Shown: piece after piece, positions 44,547-54,632 of the stretch
Numbering within the stretch: the stretch's first letter is position 1
How the letters are laid out: each line of letters opens with the position of its first letter
From: an uncultured Erythrobacter sp.
Lineage (GTDB): Bacteria; Pseudomonadota; Alphaproteobacteria; Sphingomonadales; Sphingomonadaceae
Direction of reading: 5' to 3'
DNA length: 64,000 bases
NCBI GenBank assembly: GCA_947495695.1
Contig: CANLZP010000002.1
Location: 310,001 to 374,000 of the forward strand
Notes under the pieces: model-generated
Databases searched by the model: none
What the model was told of the DNA's origin: nothing
Seen by the model: only the letters and a program-made list of their open reading frames with translations
Made by a program: the position numbers and the translations under genes

Positions 44547-45406
44547 TAAGCCGCCTCCGCTACTCCCTCGCCATGTTCCGCCTTAACTGGTGATTCCAGA
44601 AAATCGCGAATGGCTTTCACGCATTCATCTTTATGGCTGAGCAGGAACAGATGTCCGCCGCCTTCCAATATCTTGAGCTGGGCATTGGGAGCCAGCGAGG
44701 CGATCCATTTCCCGTTGATCAGAGGCACGATTTGATCATCATCGCCCATCATCACCAAAACCGGTTTACGCAGGAAGGGCAGAGCAGGGGCGCTGGTCCA
44801 GCCCAGCATCGCGATCAATTGATACAGATAGCCGCGCGTTGTTGGCGGTTTCAGGCGTGCCATGTGGCCTTCTTTGCCAGGACCTTTGCCGAGACCTTCA
44901 CCATACAGCGTCTCAAAGTTTTTCATCATGAAATCTGGGTCGATATAGCGCCGCGGATTGGCCATCTTGGTTAAGGCCGCAGGATTGCCCGGCATCATCA
45001 ACATACCCATGCTGGTCGCAATCAGGGTAACCCTGCGCACACGGCCCGGGTGCTGGATAGCAAAATGCTGCGCCATCCCGCCGCCCCAGCTGATGCCCAT
45101 GACATCGACTTGGTCCACGCCCAGCTGATCGAGCAATTGGGCGCTGGTCCATGCCATTGTGACAACATTGTAAGGAATGAGCGGCTCGGGCGATCCGCCG
45201 ACACCGGGCATGTCGAACATGATAAAGCCGCGATCGTTCAGGGCTTCGGCCATGGGCGCAACCGCTTCGATATTGGCGCCAATACCGTTGAAGAACAACA
45301 CAGGCAGATGCTCTGAAGGCTCGTCCAGTCGCCATCGCGCGACTCTAAGCGTCCGGCCGCCGACCTGTTCCATGGTCACGACCGCGTCTTTCATTGCATC
45401 CGCCAA
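44546..45406 (-). CDS. PhaZ-like poly(3-hydroxyalkanoate) depolymerase
   Basis: A 286-residue alpha/beta hydrolase resembling intracellular medium-chain PHA depolymerases. LFFNGIGANIEAVAPMAEAL is the oxyanion region, the nucleophile is Ser106 in MGISWGGGMAQHFA, the aspartate is in MMGDDDQIVPLINGKWIASL and the histidine in EGGGHLFLLSH. The GDDDQIVPLING stretch is specific for the PhaZ group. It lies between phaC and the reductase gene on the same strand, which supports a role in turnover of the PhaC product. Confidence 0.85.
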   Translation of the reverse strand: MADAMKDAVVTMEQVGGRTLRVARWRLDEPSEHLPVLFFNGIGANIEAVAPMAEALNDRGFIMFDMPGVGGSPEPLIPYNVVTMAWTSAQLLDQLGVDQVDVMGISWGGGMAQHFAIQHPGRVRRVTLIATSMGMLMMPGNPAALTKMANPRRYIDPDFMMKNFETLYGEGLGKGPGKEGHMARLKPPTTRGYLYQLIAMLGWTSAPALPFLRKPVLVMMGDDDQIVPLINGKWIASLAPNAQLKILEGGGHLFLLSHKDECVKAIRDFLESPVKAEHGEGVAEAA

Positions 45407-45450
45407 ACGAAATTCCTCTGCTGCGACCCGTTTTCGGGACTTTATTGTGT

Positions 45451-47145
45451 TTATCTTTCTTCCACTACGTACAGACCGGGTGCCGGGTCCATAGGTGCGT
45501 AGGAATCATTCCCCAGTTCGGTTGGCGCAGGAATTTGATCGCCAGAGCGTTTCTGCATCCATTCCATCCAGAATGGCCACCAGCTGCCTTTGACTTCCTC
45601 TGCGCCCTCCAGCCATTTGTCGGCGGTTGCGGGCAGCTTGCCTTTCTTCTTCTGGACGTAATATTTGGCCTTCGGATTACCGGGAGGGTTCAGGATCGCC
45701 TGCATATGGCCGGATTGGCTGAGGACATAGGTCACATCCTTTGAACCAAACAATTCGGTCGAACGATAGGTCGCCTTCCATGGGGTGATGTGATCGGTCA
45801 CGCCGCCCAGGATGAACATGTCCGATTTGACCTTGGACAGATCAATCTTGTGATCAGCCATCTCGATCTCACCTTTCTTGGTAAAGGCGAGCGTTTCAAA
45901 CAGGGTCAGGAAATCACCCATTAGGCTGGCCGACAGATTTGTTGCGTCAGCATTCCAGAACAACACGTCAAACGCAGGTGGATCGGCGCCCAACAGGTAG
46001 TTGTTGATTACATAGTTCCAGATCAGATCATTGGGCCGCAGCCAGGCAAATCCGCGGGCCAGATTGTCGGCCTCGATAATGCCGGCCTTTGCAGCGCGCT
46101 GTCTGGCCAAAGCCATACCGTTTTCAGAAACCAAGGAGCCCGCTTCGCTATCGGTTGGCTTGGGGTGGAGCACGCACACCATCAAGGTGAGCGAGCCGAG
46201 AATATCATTCTTTGTTGCTGCCAATTTGGATGCCAGCACAGATGCGGTTTGGCCGCCCGAACACCCGGCGGAAACATTGACCTTCTTCGATCCCGTAATC
46301 GCAGACACAGCTTCCAGCGCTTCTTCGCAAGCTTTGATGTAATCAGCCATAGCCCAAACGCCCTGTTCCTTGGACGGATTGCGCCAGGAAATCACAAAGG
46401 TTTGGATCCCATTATCGAGCTGGAATTTGATCACTGACTTATCCGGCGACAGATCATTGATATACATCTTGTTGATCTGCGGCGGGATTGTCAGTTGAGG
46501 CACTTCATACACCTCGTCTGTGGTCGGGGCGTAGTGGACCAATTCGAACATTTCTGTCCGCATCACGACCGATCCCTTTGAGGTCGCGATGTTTTCGCCC
46601 AATTTAAACGGGCGTTTGTCTACCTGACTGACCATGCCCTTGTTGTTGACGATGTCATCATAGGCGTTCTTCAACCCCTTGATCAGCGACAGTCCGCCGC
46701 TGTCAATCAGCCGCTTTTGGGCCGTCGGGTTGCCAACCAATGTGTTGGTTGGCGCCAGCCCGTCCAGAATGATGTTGGATATAAATGTGGCCCGGTTGCG
46801 CTCAAGCTCGTCCAGCTCAAGCTCTTCCAGCCAGTTGCGCATGCCTTTTTGGACCGCGAGATAATATTGAGCGCCAGCCCGGAAAAAGGGATTATACTGC
46901 CACGCCGGATCCATAAAACGTTTGTCTTTGGGATCAGGAGCAAGTTCAGACTTGCCCGTCAGGATCTTGACCACGTCTTCTCCCATGGATTGCGCATGGC
47001 GCATCACGCGGGACGGATCAGAGGCGGTCTCGCGGAGCAGCAGGGCAACAGCGCCGACAAAGTCCTCGCGTGCCAGTCCGATCATCGGCCCCAAAGCATT
47101 GGTTGACTGTGCCGCCTCGTTTTCGAGCTTAAAACCCTTTTCCAT
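45451..47145 (-). CDS. phaC: polyhydroxyalkanoate synthase, class I
   Basis: Polymerises (R)-3-hydroxyacyl-CoA into PHA granules. The 564 residues match class I PhaC. The lipase-like box is VSAGCSGGQTAS with catalytic Cys295, the aspartate is in GGVTDHITPWKAT and the histidine in QSGHMQAILNPPG. The VISWRNPSKEQGVWAMADYI and LRPNDLIWNYVINNYLLG segments are diagnostic. ATG 47145 follows GAGAGG; the frame reaches 47223 but that part lacks similarity. Upstream 205 bases to the GGDEF gene hold promoters for both strands, none of which I can define. It is followed by the PhaZ-like gene, 44 bases on. Confidence 0.95.
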   Translation of the reverse strand: MEKGFKLENEAAQSTNALGPMIGLAREDFVGAVALLLRETASDPSRVMRHAQSMGEDVVKILTGKSELAPDPKDKRFMDPAWQYNPFFRAGAQYYLAVQKGMRNWLEELELDELERNRATFISNIILDGLAPTNTLVGNPTAQKRLIDSGGLSLIKGLKNAYDDIVNNKGMVSQVDKRPFKLGENIATSKGSVVMRTEMFELVHYAPTTDEVYEVPQLTIPPQINKMYINDLSPDKSVIKFQLDNGIQTFVISWRNPSKEQGVWAMADYIKACEEALEAVSAITGSKKVNVSAGCSGGQTASVLASKLAATKNDILGSLTLMVCVLHPKPTDSEAGSLVSENGMALARQRAAKAGIIEADNLARGFAWLRPNDLIWNYVINNYLLGADPPAFDVLFWNADATNLSASLMGDFLTLFETLAFTKKGEIEMADHKIDLSKVKSDMFILGGVTDHITPWKATYRSTELFGSKDVTYVLSQSGHMQAILNPPGNPKAKYYVQKKKGKLPATADKWLEGAEEVKGSWWPFWMEWMQKRSGDQIPAPTELGNDSYAPMDPAPGLYVVEER

Positions 47146-47351
47146 CTCCAAACCTCTCACATTAGGACGATTTTTGTTTGGCGGCACATTGGCGGGCGTT
47201 GCCGCGCAATGCAAGCTCATCAAAATGTCGGGTGGGTGTTTTGTATGTTAGCTAAATTCGCTCAGAGCGACCCTAGGCCGGTTTGCGCAAGATTTGTCCG
47301 AAAATTAGCAGAATAATAACCATCTGACTTTACTGCTCATGAAGCCGGTAA

Positions 47352-49598
47352 ATGACCGGTGCTTTGTTCGATTGGGAGAAGTTGGGAGTGCCCCTTAAGG
47401 CCCTCTTATCTGGTAAGAATGACAGCGGGTGGTTCGCTGGCGGGTCACGTGCGTCCGGTAGGCGCGCGAATGGCTCTACCATGTCCAATGATGACAAACT
47501 TGCCATGCTCGATGAATTGGAGCGTTCAGGACTGGGTTGGTTTTGGTCAACCGATGCCGAAGGCAATGTCACTTATCTAAGCGAAGCCATTGCTGAACGG
47601 ATTGAAACACCGGTTGATCAATTGCTTGGCTTCCCAATGCCAACGGTATTCGCCGCACAGGGCGGGGATGGGCGCACACAATCGGTTGCCTTGAAGCTTG
47701 GCTCTCGCAAGGCTTTCACCAACCTTTCCGTGTCTCCAGCCAAGGTAAAATCGGACGTGGTTATCCGCCTGTCGGGTCGACCCTCTTTTACCTCCGGCGG
47801 AAAATTCGAAGGATTTCGCGGCACTGGAACGGACATTACCGAACAGTTCCACCGCGAAGAAGAAACCCAGCGGCTGGCCAAATATGACTCGCTAACCGGG
47901 CTCGCCAACCGTCACCGGATGGCGCAGATTATCGATTCCACGCTTACCGCATTCCGTGCAGCAAAGCGCAACTGCGCGATCATGATGATGGATCTTGACC
48001 GGTTCAAACAGGTCAATGACACGCTGGGTCATGCTGCTGGTGACGAGCTGCTGAAAGAAGTGGCCAGCCGGTTGAAGCGTGCCGTCGACAAGGATTGCGA
48101 GATTGGCCGTTTGGGCGGTGATGAATTTCAGATCATGCTGCCCGATATGGATGATCGCGGCGAACTGGGCGAAATCGCGAACAAGATTATTGCCATGTTG
48201 ACCCAGCCTTACTCTTTGGAAGAGGGCCGCTGTGTCATCGGAGCCTCAGTGGGCATCGCAATTGCGCCCCACGATGGTGTGACCCGCGAAGAAGTGGTCC
48301 GCTCGGCTGACTTGGCCTTGTACGCGGCAAAGAATGGTGGCCGTGGCCAATTCCGTTTCTATTCAGGCGATCTTGAGAATGAGACGATCTTCCGCAGACG
48401 GTTGGAAGGTGATCTTATTGCTGCAGTGCGCGATGACCAGCTGTTCTTGCGTTATCAGCCCATCCTGTCTGCGGACGAGCAGGTGGTTGTGGCTTTGGAA
48501 GCGCAGATTTGCTGGCAGCATCCGCAGCGTGGCGAAATTGACGGCACCGAATTCCAATCAATTGTCGAAAATAGCAGCCTGATTGTCGATGTGGGCGAAT
48601 GGGCTGTAAAGCGCGCGTGCGAAGAGGCATGTATGTGGCCGGAATCTTTGCGGGTGGCAGTCAATATTCCTTCGCGTCAGTTTATATCTGGCGGGTTTGT
48701 CGAGACAATTGCCGCTGCTCTTACCGAAACTGAGCTAACGCCTGACCGGCTGGAGCTGCAGGTTAAAGAGACCGTTTTCCTGTGCGATACCAATGTGGTC
48801 GACAAGTCGCTTGCGTCTTTGTTCAAGCTGGGCGTGCGCCTGACGCTGGACGAGTTTGGCACCGGATTTTCTTCCTTGGGGTATCTGCGTCGTGCTCCGT
48901 TCGACACGATCAGGATTGGCGACAATTTCTTCCAGGGTAATTTGGCTAAGGACAGCCGCGAGTTGGCCTTGATCAAGGCTATCGTTGCTTTGGCCCGCGC
49001 CTTGGGCATGGAGACGGTCGCGACCGGCATTGAATCGATGGATCTGTTGTCCACTCTTCGCGGTTGCGACATTGGATGTGTTCAAGGGCCGATCTATAGC
49101 GATCCGATGTTGGTCGACGAGGTTCACGAGGAACTTGCGAGCGGGAATTGGACAATTGAGCCATCGAGTACGCGGTCAAAACGCGCCAAGCGTCGGACCG
49201 TGTTGCGCAAGATCCAGGTCATCCATGATGATCATTCTTATGATGTGACCTTGCGCAATCTCTCCCGCACTGGGGCATTGATCGAAGGTTTGATTGACGT
49301 TCCGATTGATACACAATTCGTGGTCGATCTCGGAGGCGGACAACTCGCGGTGGCCACAGTTACGCGCTCAAACCGCGACACGCAGGGCTTGGAATTTGAA
49401 CAATCGTTGGTCGATGATGGTGCCGGTGGACTGTGCACTCGTAACCGCGTTTCGCCCTATGCATTGGCCGCTGCCGGCGCTCCGTTGAAAGCTCTGCCTT
49501 CGGGTGATTATAAGGGTATGGAGGGCGGAATGCTGAATGGTGAGCACACGATCCCTCAGTTCGGCTATGCTCCCGGATTTGATCCCGACGCGATCTGA
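47352..49598 (+). CDS. PAS-GGDEF-EAL-PilZ cyclic-di-GMP protein with degenerate EAL
   Basis: A 748-residue four-domain signalling protein. A PAS domain lies at about 55-170 (GWFWSTDAEGNVTYLSE). The GGDEF domain at about 175-340 is intact (RLGGDEF, 253-259; DLDRFKQVNDTLGH) but lacks an RxxD inhibition site. The EAL domain at about 345-600 is degenerate: EAQ at 383-385, LDEFGTGFSS for the usual DDFGTGYSS, IRIGDNF for IKID, and VATGIES for VAEGVET. A PilZ domain at about 612-690 keeps R615-x3-R619 and N636-x-S-x2-G641. It likely makes c-di-GMP and senses it itself; phosphodiesterase activity is doubtful. Start ATG 47352; ATG 47481 is an alternative. Confidence 0.9.
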   Translation: MTGALFDWEKLGVPLKALLSGKNDSGWFAGGSRASGRRANGSTMSNDDKLAMLDELERSGLGWFWSTDAEGNVTYLSEAIAERIETPVDQLLGFPMPTVFAAQGGDGRTQSVALKLGSRKAFTNLSVSPAKVKSDVVIRLSGRPSFTSGGKFEGFRGTGTDITEQFHREEETQRLAKYDSLTGLANRHRMAQIIDSTLTAFRAAKRNCAIMMMDLDRFKQVNDTLGHAAGDELLKEVASRLKRAVDKDCEIGRLGGDEFQIMLPDMDDRGELGEIANKIIAMLTQPYSLEEGRCVIGASVGIAIAPHDGVTREEVVRSADLALYAAKNGGRGQFRFYSGDLENETIFRRRLEGDLIAAVRDDQLFLRYQPILSADEQVVVALEAQICWQHPQRGEIDGTEFQSIVENSSLIVDVGEWAVKRACEEACMWPESLRVAVNIPSRQFISGGFVETIAAALTETELTPDRLELQVKETVFLCDTNVVDKSLASLFKLGVRLTLDEFGTGFSSLGYLRRAPFDTIRIGDNFFQGNLAKDSRELALIKAIVALARALGMETVATGIESMDLLSTLRGCDIGCVQGPIYSDPMLVDEVHEELASGNWTIEPSSTRSKRAKRRTVLRKIQVIHDDHSYDVTLRNLSRTGALIEGLIDVPIDTQFVVDLGGGQLAVATVTRSNRDTQGLEFEQSLVDDGAGGLCTRNRVSPYALAAAGAPLKALPSGDYKGMEGGMLNGEHTIPQFGYAPGFDPDAI

Positions 49599-49695
49599 TT
49601 TTTCCCGGTCGGGGCTGGATTAGTATTTTCCTGCACCGATTTGATCGCATAATGGTGCTGACAGCATCGCGCAGGCGCGCTAATGGCGCGTTGAA

Positions 49696-51513
49696 ATGAC
49701 CGACCTTTCAAAAATCCGCAATTTTTCGATTATCGCCCATATCGATCACGGCAAGTCCACGCTGGCTGACCGGTTGATCCAGTTTACCGGCGGGCTGACC
49801 GACCGTGAGATGTCCGAGCAAGTGCTCGACAATATGGACATCGAGAAAGAACGCGGGATCACCATCAAGGCCCAGACCGTGCGCCTGAACTACACCGCGC
49901 GCGACGGCGAGACTTATGAACTCAATTTAATGGACACGCCGGGCCATGTCGACTTCGCCTATGAAGTTTCGCGCAGCCTGGCCGCATGCGAAGGCGCGCT
50001 GCTGGTGGTGGATGCCGCCCAAGGGGTTGAGGCGCAAACGCTGGCAAATGTGTACCAATCAATCGAGCACGACCACGAAATTGTGCCGATTATCAATAAG
50101 ATAGACCTTCCCGCAGCCGAGCCAGAGCAAGTCCGCGCCGAAATCGAAGAGGTTATCGGCCTCGACGCATCCGAGGCGGTCCTCACCTCGGCCAAATCGG
50201 GCATCGGCATCGAAGACGTGCTGGAAGCTGTCGTCGCCAAAATCCCGCCCCCCAGCGGTGATCGCGATGCCCCGCTCAAGGCCAGCCTGATCGACAGCTG
50301 GTACGATCCCTACCTCGGCGTCGTCATCCTGATCCGCGTGATCGACGGCGTCATCGCCAAGGGGCTCAACGTCAAATTCATGCAGGGCGGCACCCAGCAC
50401 CTGATCGACCGGGTCGGGGCCTTCACGCCCAAGCGCGTTGACCTGCCCGAGATCGGCCCCGGCGAAATCGGCTTTATCACCGCGCAAATCAAAGAGGTTG
50501 AGCAGGCCCGCGTGGGTGACACCATCACCACGGTGAAGGGCGGGGCGACCGAGCCTTTGCCCGGCTATAAAGAAGTGCAACCCGTGGTGTTCTGCGGCTT
50601 GTTCCCGGTGGATGCGGCCGAGTTTGAAAAACTGCGCGAGAGCATCGCCAAGCTGCGCTTGAACGACGCCAGCTTCAGCTTCGAGATGGAAAGCTCTGCC
50701 GCGCTGGGCTTTGGCTTCCGCGCCGGTTTCCTGGGGCTGCTGCACCTGGAAATTATTCAGGAACGCTTGACCCGCGAATATGATCTGGACCTGATCACCA
50801 CCGCGCCCAGCGTTGTCTACCGCATCCAATTGGGCAAGACCAAGAACGAAGCCGCCAAGGAGATCATGCTCCACAACCCGGCCGATTATCCCGATCCCAG
50901 CAGGATCGAGACGATCGAGGAACCGTGGATCAAGGCGGTGATCTATACGCCGGACGAATATCTCGGCTCCATCCTGAAACTGTGTCAGGACCGGCGCGGC
51001 ATCCAGACCGATCTGACCTATGTCGGCGGGCGAGCGCAGGTGACGTACGAGCTGCCTTTGAACGAGGTGGTGTTCGACTTTTACGACCGGCTGAAAAGCA
51101 TCAGCCGCGGCTATGCCAGCTTTGATTACGAACAGATTGGCCTGCGCGAGGGGGACCTCGTGAAGATGAACATTCTGGTTAATAATGAACCGGTCGATGC
51201 GCTGTCGCTGATCGTCCACCGCAATGTGGCCGAGGAACGCGGGCGGGGCATGTGCGAGCGGCTGAAAGAGCTGATCCCGCGGCATCTGTTCAAAGTGCCC
51301 ATTCAGGCGGCGATTGGCGGCAAGATCATCGCGCGCGAGACCATCGCCGCGATGCGCAAGGACGTGACCGCCAAATGTTATGGCGGTGACATCAGCCGGA
51401 AGAAGAAACTGCTCGACAAGCAGAAAAAGGGTAAGGCCAAAATGCGCGAGTACGGCAATGTGAGTATTCCGCAGGAAGCCTTTATTGCTGCATTGCGGAT
51501 GGGCGAGGAGTGA
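49696..51513 (+). CDS. lepA: elongation factor 4 (LepA)
   Basis: A ribosome-associated GTPase that back-translocates or remodels stalled ribosomes. The G1 motif [16 protein letters not shown] is at residues 12-27, [12 protein letters not shown] is G3, NKIDLPAA is G4, and the LepA-specific C-terminal part is [20 protein letters not shown]. 605 residues, normal. Codon use through this gene is visibly more GC-rich in third positions than in its neighbours, as expected for a highly biased gene or one exchanged by recombination. Confidence 0.97.
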   Translation: MTDLSKIRNFSIIAHIDHGKSTLADRLIQFTGGLTDREMSEQVLDNMDIEKERGITIKAQTVRLNYTARDGETYELNLMDTPGHVDFAYEVSRSLAACEGALLVVDAAQGVEAQTLANVYQSIEHDHEIVPIINKIDLPAAEPEQVRAEIEEVIGLDASEAVLTSAKSGIGIEDVLEAVVAKIPPPSGDRDAPLKASLIDSWYDPYLGVVILIRVIDGVIAKGLNVKFMQGGTQHLIDRVGAFTPKRVDLPEIGPGEIGFITAQIKEVEQARVGDTITTVKGGATEPLPGYKEVQPVVFCGLFPVDAAEFEKLRESIAKLRLNDASFSFEMESSAALGFGFRAGFLGLLHLEIIQERLTREYDLDLITTAPSVVYRIQLGKTKNEAAKEIMLHNPADYPDPSRIETIEEPWIKAVIYTPDEYLGSILKLCQDRRGIQTDLTYVGGRAQVTYELPLNEVVFDFYDRLKSISRGYASFDYEQIGLREGDLVKMNILVNNEPVDALSLIVHRNVAEERGRGMCERLKELIPRHLFKVPIQAAIGGKIIARETIAAMRKDVTAKCYGGDISRKKKLLDKQKKGKAKMREYGNVSIPQEAFIAALRMGEE

Positions 51514-51575
51514 TGTTTATTGCGTTCGATGCAAATCTGTTGGACAGTTGGCACAAATATGGGTGGAGATAAGGC

Positions 51576-52697
51576 GTGGCAGGAAAAGACGTAGATCCGA
51601 AGCTCAGTGACGTCGAGCCTGTAGATCCACTCGAACTAAAGCTCGATCAGAACAATCCTCGATTAGCGGAACTTGAATTTAACGACGAGAACGACCTGAT
51701 TCGTCACTTCATCAAAGAGTACGATGTCACCGAGCTTGTTCTTTCAATTTTGTCTGCTGGTTGGCTTGATTACGAGCCTTTGATTGTCGAGCGAAAAAGC
51801 AACACAGTCATTGAGGGAAATCGGCGATTGGCTGCTCTCAAACTCATTTGTGATGAGGCTAAGCGTAATGAACTGGATTACGTACTACCCGAAATTGAAA
51901 ACGAGCACGCGAATGCCCATCCATCCAACATAAGCGTGCGATACGTCGATGAGCGTAGCGATGCGTATGTCTACGTTGGCTTCAAGCATATCAACGGCCC
52001 ATTCAAATGGGACTCGCTTGCTAAAGCCAAATTTGCATCAGAGTGGATTGCGGAGGGGCATCCCGTCGAGGTTGTCAGCCGGACTCTCGGGGACAGCAAC
52101 AATACAATTGTACGTCTGGTCAGTGGGTGGAATGTTCTCAAAAGGGCCACGGAATTTGGTTTCGATGCGCAGCAGTCAGATTCAATCGGACAACTTCCTA
52201 TTTCTCATCTGTACACTGCACTCACTCGCCCCGATTTCAGAAACTTCTTAGGCATTGAGAAATCTGCAAGCAAGATAATCGAAGGATCTGATGTTCCTAA
52301 GGATCACTCTGAGAACCTAACTTTGGCTATGTCTTGGCTCTACGGTCAAAGAGACAAGGGCGAGAAGTCAGTCATTCGCAGTCAGAATCCTGACTTAGGT
52401 AAATTGGTCAGAACAATTGCCAATGAGTCTGCTTTCGAGGAACTTGTGGCAACTAGGGACTTAGACCGCGCTTTTGAGTTGCTAACCGCAAAGAATCATA
52501 GATTTGAAATTGCGCTGAGAAAGGCGTCGCAAGCCGCAGAAGGTGCGCTTGCTGAAGTAAAAAATTATGATGGAAGTGGCGACATGATGGAGGTTGTCAC
52601 GGACTTAGGTAAAACTGTGATTACATTGCGTAGTCGAATGCAGGCTTCAATTTCAGATCCGTTGGCGGAATTGGGCACTGATGCTTCAAAGTCCTGA
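51576..52697 (+). CDS. ParB-like N-terminal domain protein of a putative defence island
   Basis: A 373-residue protein. Residues 15-100 carry the ParB/Srx fold: LDQNNPRLAELEF, then a regulatory helix, LSAGWLDYEPLIVERKSNTVIEGNRRLAALKL (GNRRLAAL at 81-88 is the CTP/ligand-binding motif of ParB-like proteins). Residues 150-200 look like a helix-turn-helix (KFASEWIAEGHPVEVVSRTL), followed by a helical C-terminal half without similarity I can name. This is not a chromosome-partition ParB because there is no parA. It uses more A/T in third positions than neighbouring lepA. GTG 51576 has a GGAGATAAGG site. It overlaps the next gene by 17 bases. Confidence 0.68.
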   Translation: MAGKDVDPKLSDVEPVDPLELKLDQNNPRLAELEFNDENDLIRHFIKEYDVTELVLSILSAGWLDYEPLIVERKSNTVIEGNRRLAALKLICDEAKRNELDYVLPEIENEHANAHPSNISVRYVDERSDAYVYVGFKHINGPFKWDSLAKAKFASEWIAEGHPVEVVSRTLGDSNNTIVRLVSGWNVLKRATEFGFDAQQSDSIGQLPISHLYTALTRPDFRNFLGIEKSASKIIEGSDVPKDHSENLTLAMSWLYGQRDKGEKSVIRSQNPDLGKLVRTIANESAFEELVATRDLDRAFELLTAKNHRFEIALRKASQAAEGALAEVKNYDGSGDMMEVVTDLGKTVITLRSRMQASISDPLAELGTDASKS

Positions 52698-53763
52698 ACC
52701 TCGAGCGCCAGCCAGTCGTTTTGCAGATTGGTTGGAATTGAACGCGCTCGCCCATGAAAAGCAGGGTGTAGGGCTAGGCGAAGTAAGGCGGGTCTTTCGC
52801 GTACTGGGGAGAGAGGGACTAAGGCACCAGTATGACGAAGAAGCGAATGAGATAAGAGAAAACGAAATTCTTGACCCTGATGAGAATACACAACTTTCAG
52901 AAATCGCCTCTGAGATTTATCGCAGATCTAAAAGTTTGTGTGACCTTTATCCCTTTGAAATTGTTGAAGATAGAGGCGGTGTAAGCAGGAGCTTTACCCT
53001 CAAGGTGAAGGGAAAAATCGACGACGTAAGTTGCATTTATATTTTCTGCTTACTCATTTCTGCGATTAGGCTTGGGTTGTTGAATACCGATGGCGTGGAG
53101 AAAATGCGATTGGGTGATGGGAAGAAGGTATTCTCGGATCATCGGTTTGGGTATTTGTTTCAGATATGCGCCTCAATTGCACTGGGAGGATATCTGCTCG
53201 GTGAAGTGGTTTCATTCGGATTTCCTCGCAGAAATAAGTCAAGGTTCCTCGCAGCCATGGAGGAAGCTTGGACACGATTTGGTGCTTATGAGGTGAGGAA
53301 AACCATCCCTCAAGGAGCTCCGGTCAAAAGTAAAGACGCCGGAATAGATCTTTTAGGTTGGGTGCATTTCGCAGATCGCGGTCCGGCGAAATTGTTAGTC
53401 ATTGGCCAGGTTGCATCTGGTCTAAACTGGAATGGTAAGTCCGTTTCTGATTTTGGGAAAAGTTTAAAAAATTGGTTTGTAAACGGAACGTTCGAACACT
53501 TCATTCCGGCAATGTTCATACCGTTCGATATTTCGGACTCAGATCAACATGTGAATACTGAGGGAAGCGATCTTCGTGGCAGTATGCTCTGCTTCAGCGA
53601 GAACACACATGGGATGATTTTTGATAGGGAACGTATAGTCTTCGGCGCTCATCGCTACTTTGCAAATAATGATCGTATTGAAGGTACAGTAGACAGAGCC
53701 GATCAAGTCTCAGAGATTTGTTCATGGAACGATGTTGTGCGCCCACTACTTGCTGTGGTCTAG
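52681..53763 (+). CDS. predicted PD-(D/E)xK-like nuclease, unknown family
   Basis: A 360-residue protein not firmly recognised. The stretch DAGIDLLGWVHFADRGPAKLLVIGQVASGLNWNGK (residues 219-253) fits a PD-(D/E)xK-type core with Asp223, Gln243 in the usual E/Q position and Lys253 displaced; DAGIDLLGW and GQVASGLNW resemble uncharacterised nucleases found near defence genes. A C-terminal GMIFDRERIVFGAHRYF block follows. The N-terminal part is helical and charged. It is translated from within the end of the ParB-like gene and converges with the methyltransferase gene, sharing four bases. Catalytic status cannot be judged by eye. Confidence 0.55.
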   Translation: MLQSPEPRAPASRFADWLELNALAHEKQGVGLGEVRRVFRVLGREGLRHQYDEEANEIRENEILDPDENTQLSEIASEIYRRSKSLCDLYPFEIVEDRGGVSRSFTLKVKGKIDDVSCIYIFCLLISAIRLGLLNTDGVEKMRLGDGKKVFSDHRFGYLFQICASIALGGYLLGEVVSFGFPRRNKSRFLAAMEEAWTRFGAYEVRKTIPQGAPVKSKDAGIDLLGWVHFADRGPAKLLVIGQVASGLNWNGKSVSDFGKSLKNWFVNGTFEHFIPAMFIPFDISDSDQHVNTEGSDLRGSMLCFSENTHGMIFDRERIVFGAHRYFANNDRIEGTVDRADQVSEICSWNDVVRPLLAVV

Positions 53764-54632
53764 CGAATTGGAGAAATCATAATTTCCTTTGCGCTGCCTT
53801 TCGTTTGCAAACTGTACCGAATGGGAAACTCCTCAGTTCGTGCAAACCCGTAAATTTCGTGAATCATTGGGTGGTTGTCATATGTCATCAACCAATTTTG
53901 AATTGAAGGTTTGCCTCTGATCGCTGCTGCTAGCTGACGGTGTTTTTGCTCATTCATAGCATTCAGATATAAACGCCCGCCGACTTGTACATAGGGCGGA
54001 TCGATAAAGAAGAATGTCGACTTTGCCGCAGGTGACTTGAATGAACGGAGAAAATCCACTCCGTCAGAATTCGAAACAAAAATTTGTTCGCGGCGCTCTG
54101 CGAGCCATTCAATACGCTTAGCTATTGTTGCACGGTAAAATCGGGCATCAAGCTTCCACTTGCCTTTTTGCCCGTAGCCACCGATCGGTCCGGCACCGAG
54201 AACAATACCCGAGCGATTTGTTCGGTTCATAAAGAAAGTTGCGAAGCCCAATTCAAAGGCGTTTTTCGCAGATTGGGGCGACTTCACGATCTCATGCATT
54301 GTTCGCCAAGTTTGAATCGAAAGTTCGACGCTGTTAATCCGTTCTAGAAACTCATAACTTTCATCCAGCATCGCTTTCCATGCTGCATAAATACGCAGGT
54401 CAGCGTCATTCAAATAAATTCGATCAACGGCTTCACAAGCCAAAAGCTGAATCGCTGCTCCTGCTCCGCCAGCATAAGGCTCCGCGTAACGGGCAATCGG
54501 TCCTTCGCAATTTGCCATTGCCTCATAGATTTCGGGTAAAAGAATGGCTTTGCCGCCGGGATAGCGAAATGGCGACTTACCTTCGTTTCCGCTAGGGCGA
54601 GGTCTATTTCGAGGCGATCTTGAAGCAGTCAT
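53760..54632 (-). CDS. D12-class N6-adenine DNA methyltransferase
   Basis: A 290-residue DNA adenine methylase of the Dam/D12 class, transferring methyl from SAM to adenine N6. All motifs are present: PFRYPGGK (21-28), EPYAGGAG (51-58), LNDAD at 74-78, and the catalytic DPPY (211-214, in FFFIDPPYVQVGG). The target-recognition part is not comparable with Dam, so the target site is unknown. It stands opposite the ParB-like and nuclease genes, with converging ends overlapping at TCTAGC. Together they suggest a modification and restriction-type unit. Confidence 0.86.
   Translation of the reverse strand: MTASRSPRNRPRPSGNEGKSPFRYPGGKAILLPEIYEAMANCEGPIARYAEPYAGGAGAAIQLLACEAVDRIYLNDADLRIYAAWKAMLDESYEFLERINSVELSIQTWRTMHEIVKSPQSAKNAFELGFATFFMNRTNRSGIVLGAGPIGGYGQKGKWKLDARFYRATIAKRIEWLAERREQIFVSNSDGVDFLRSFKSPAAKSTFFFIDPPYVQVGGRLYLNAMNEQKHRQLAAAIRGKPSIQNWLMTYDNHPMIHEIYGFARTEEFPIRYSLQTKGSAKEIMISPIR

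Noticed and set aside
50059..51285. 408-codon open frame on the minus strand within lepA
   Set aside because: It mirrors the strongly biased codons of lepA, has no ribosome binding site and no recognisable motif; lepA on the plus strand is certain.
51576..52697. Chromosome-partition ParB
   Set aside because: No parA, no parS-like palindromes nearby, and the neighbours are a predicted nuclease and a methyltransferase.
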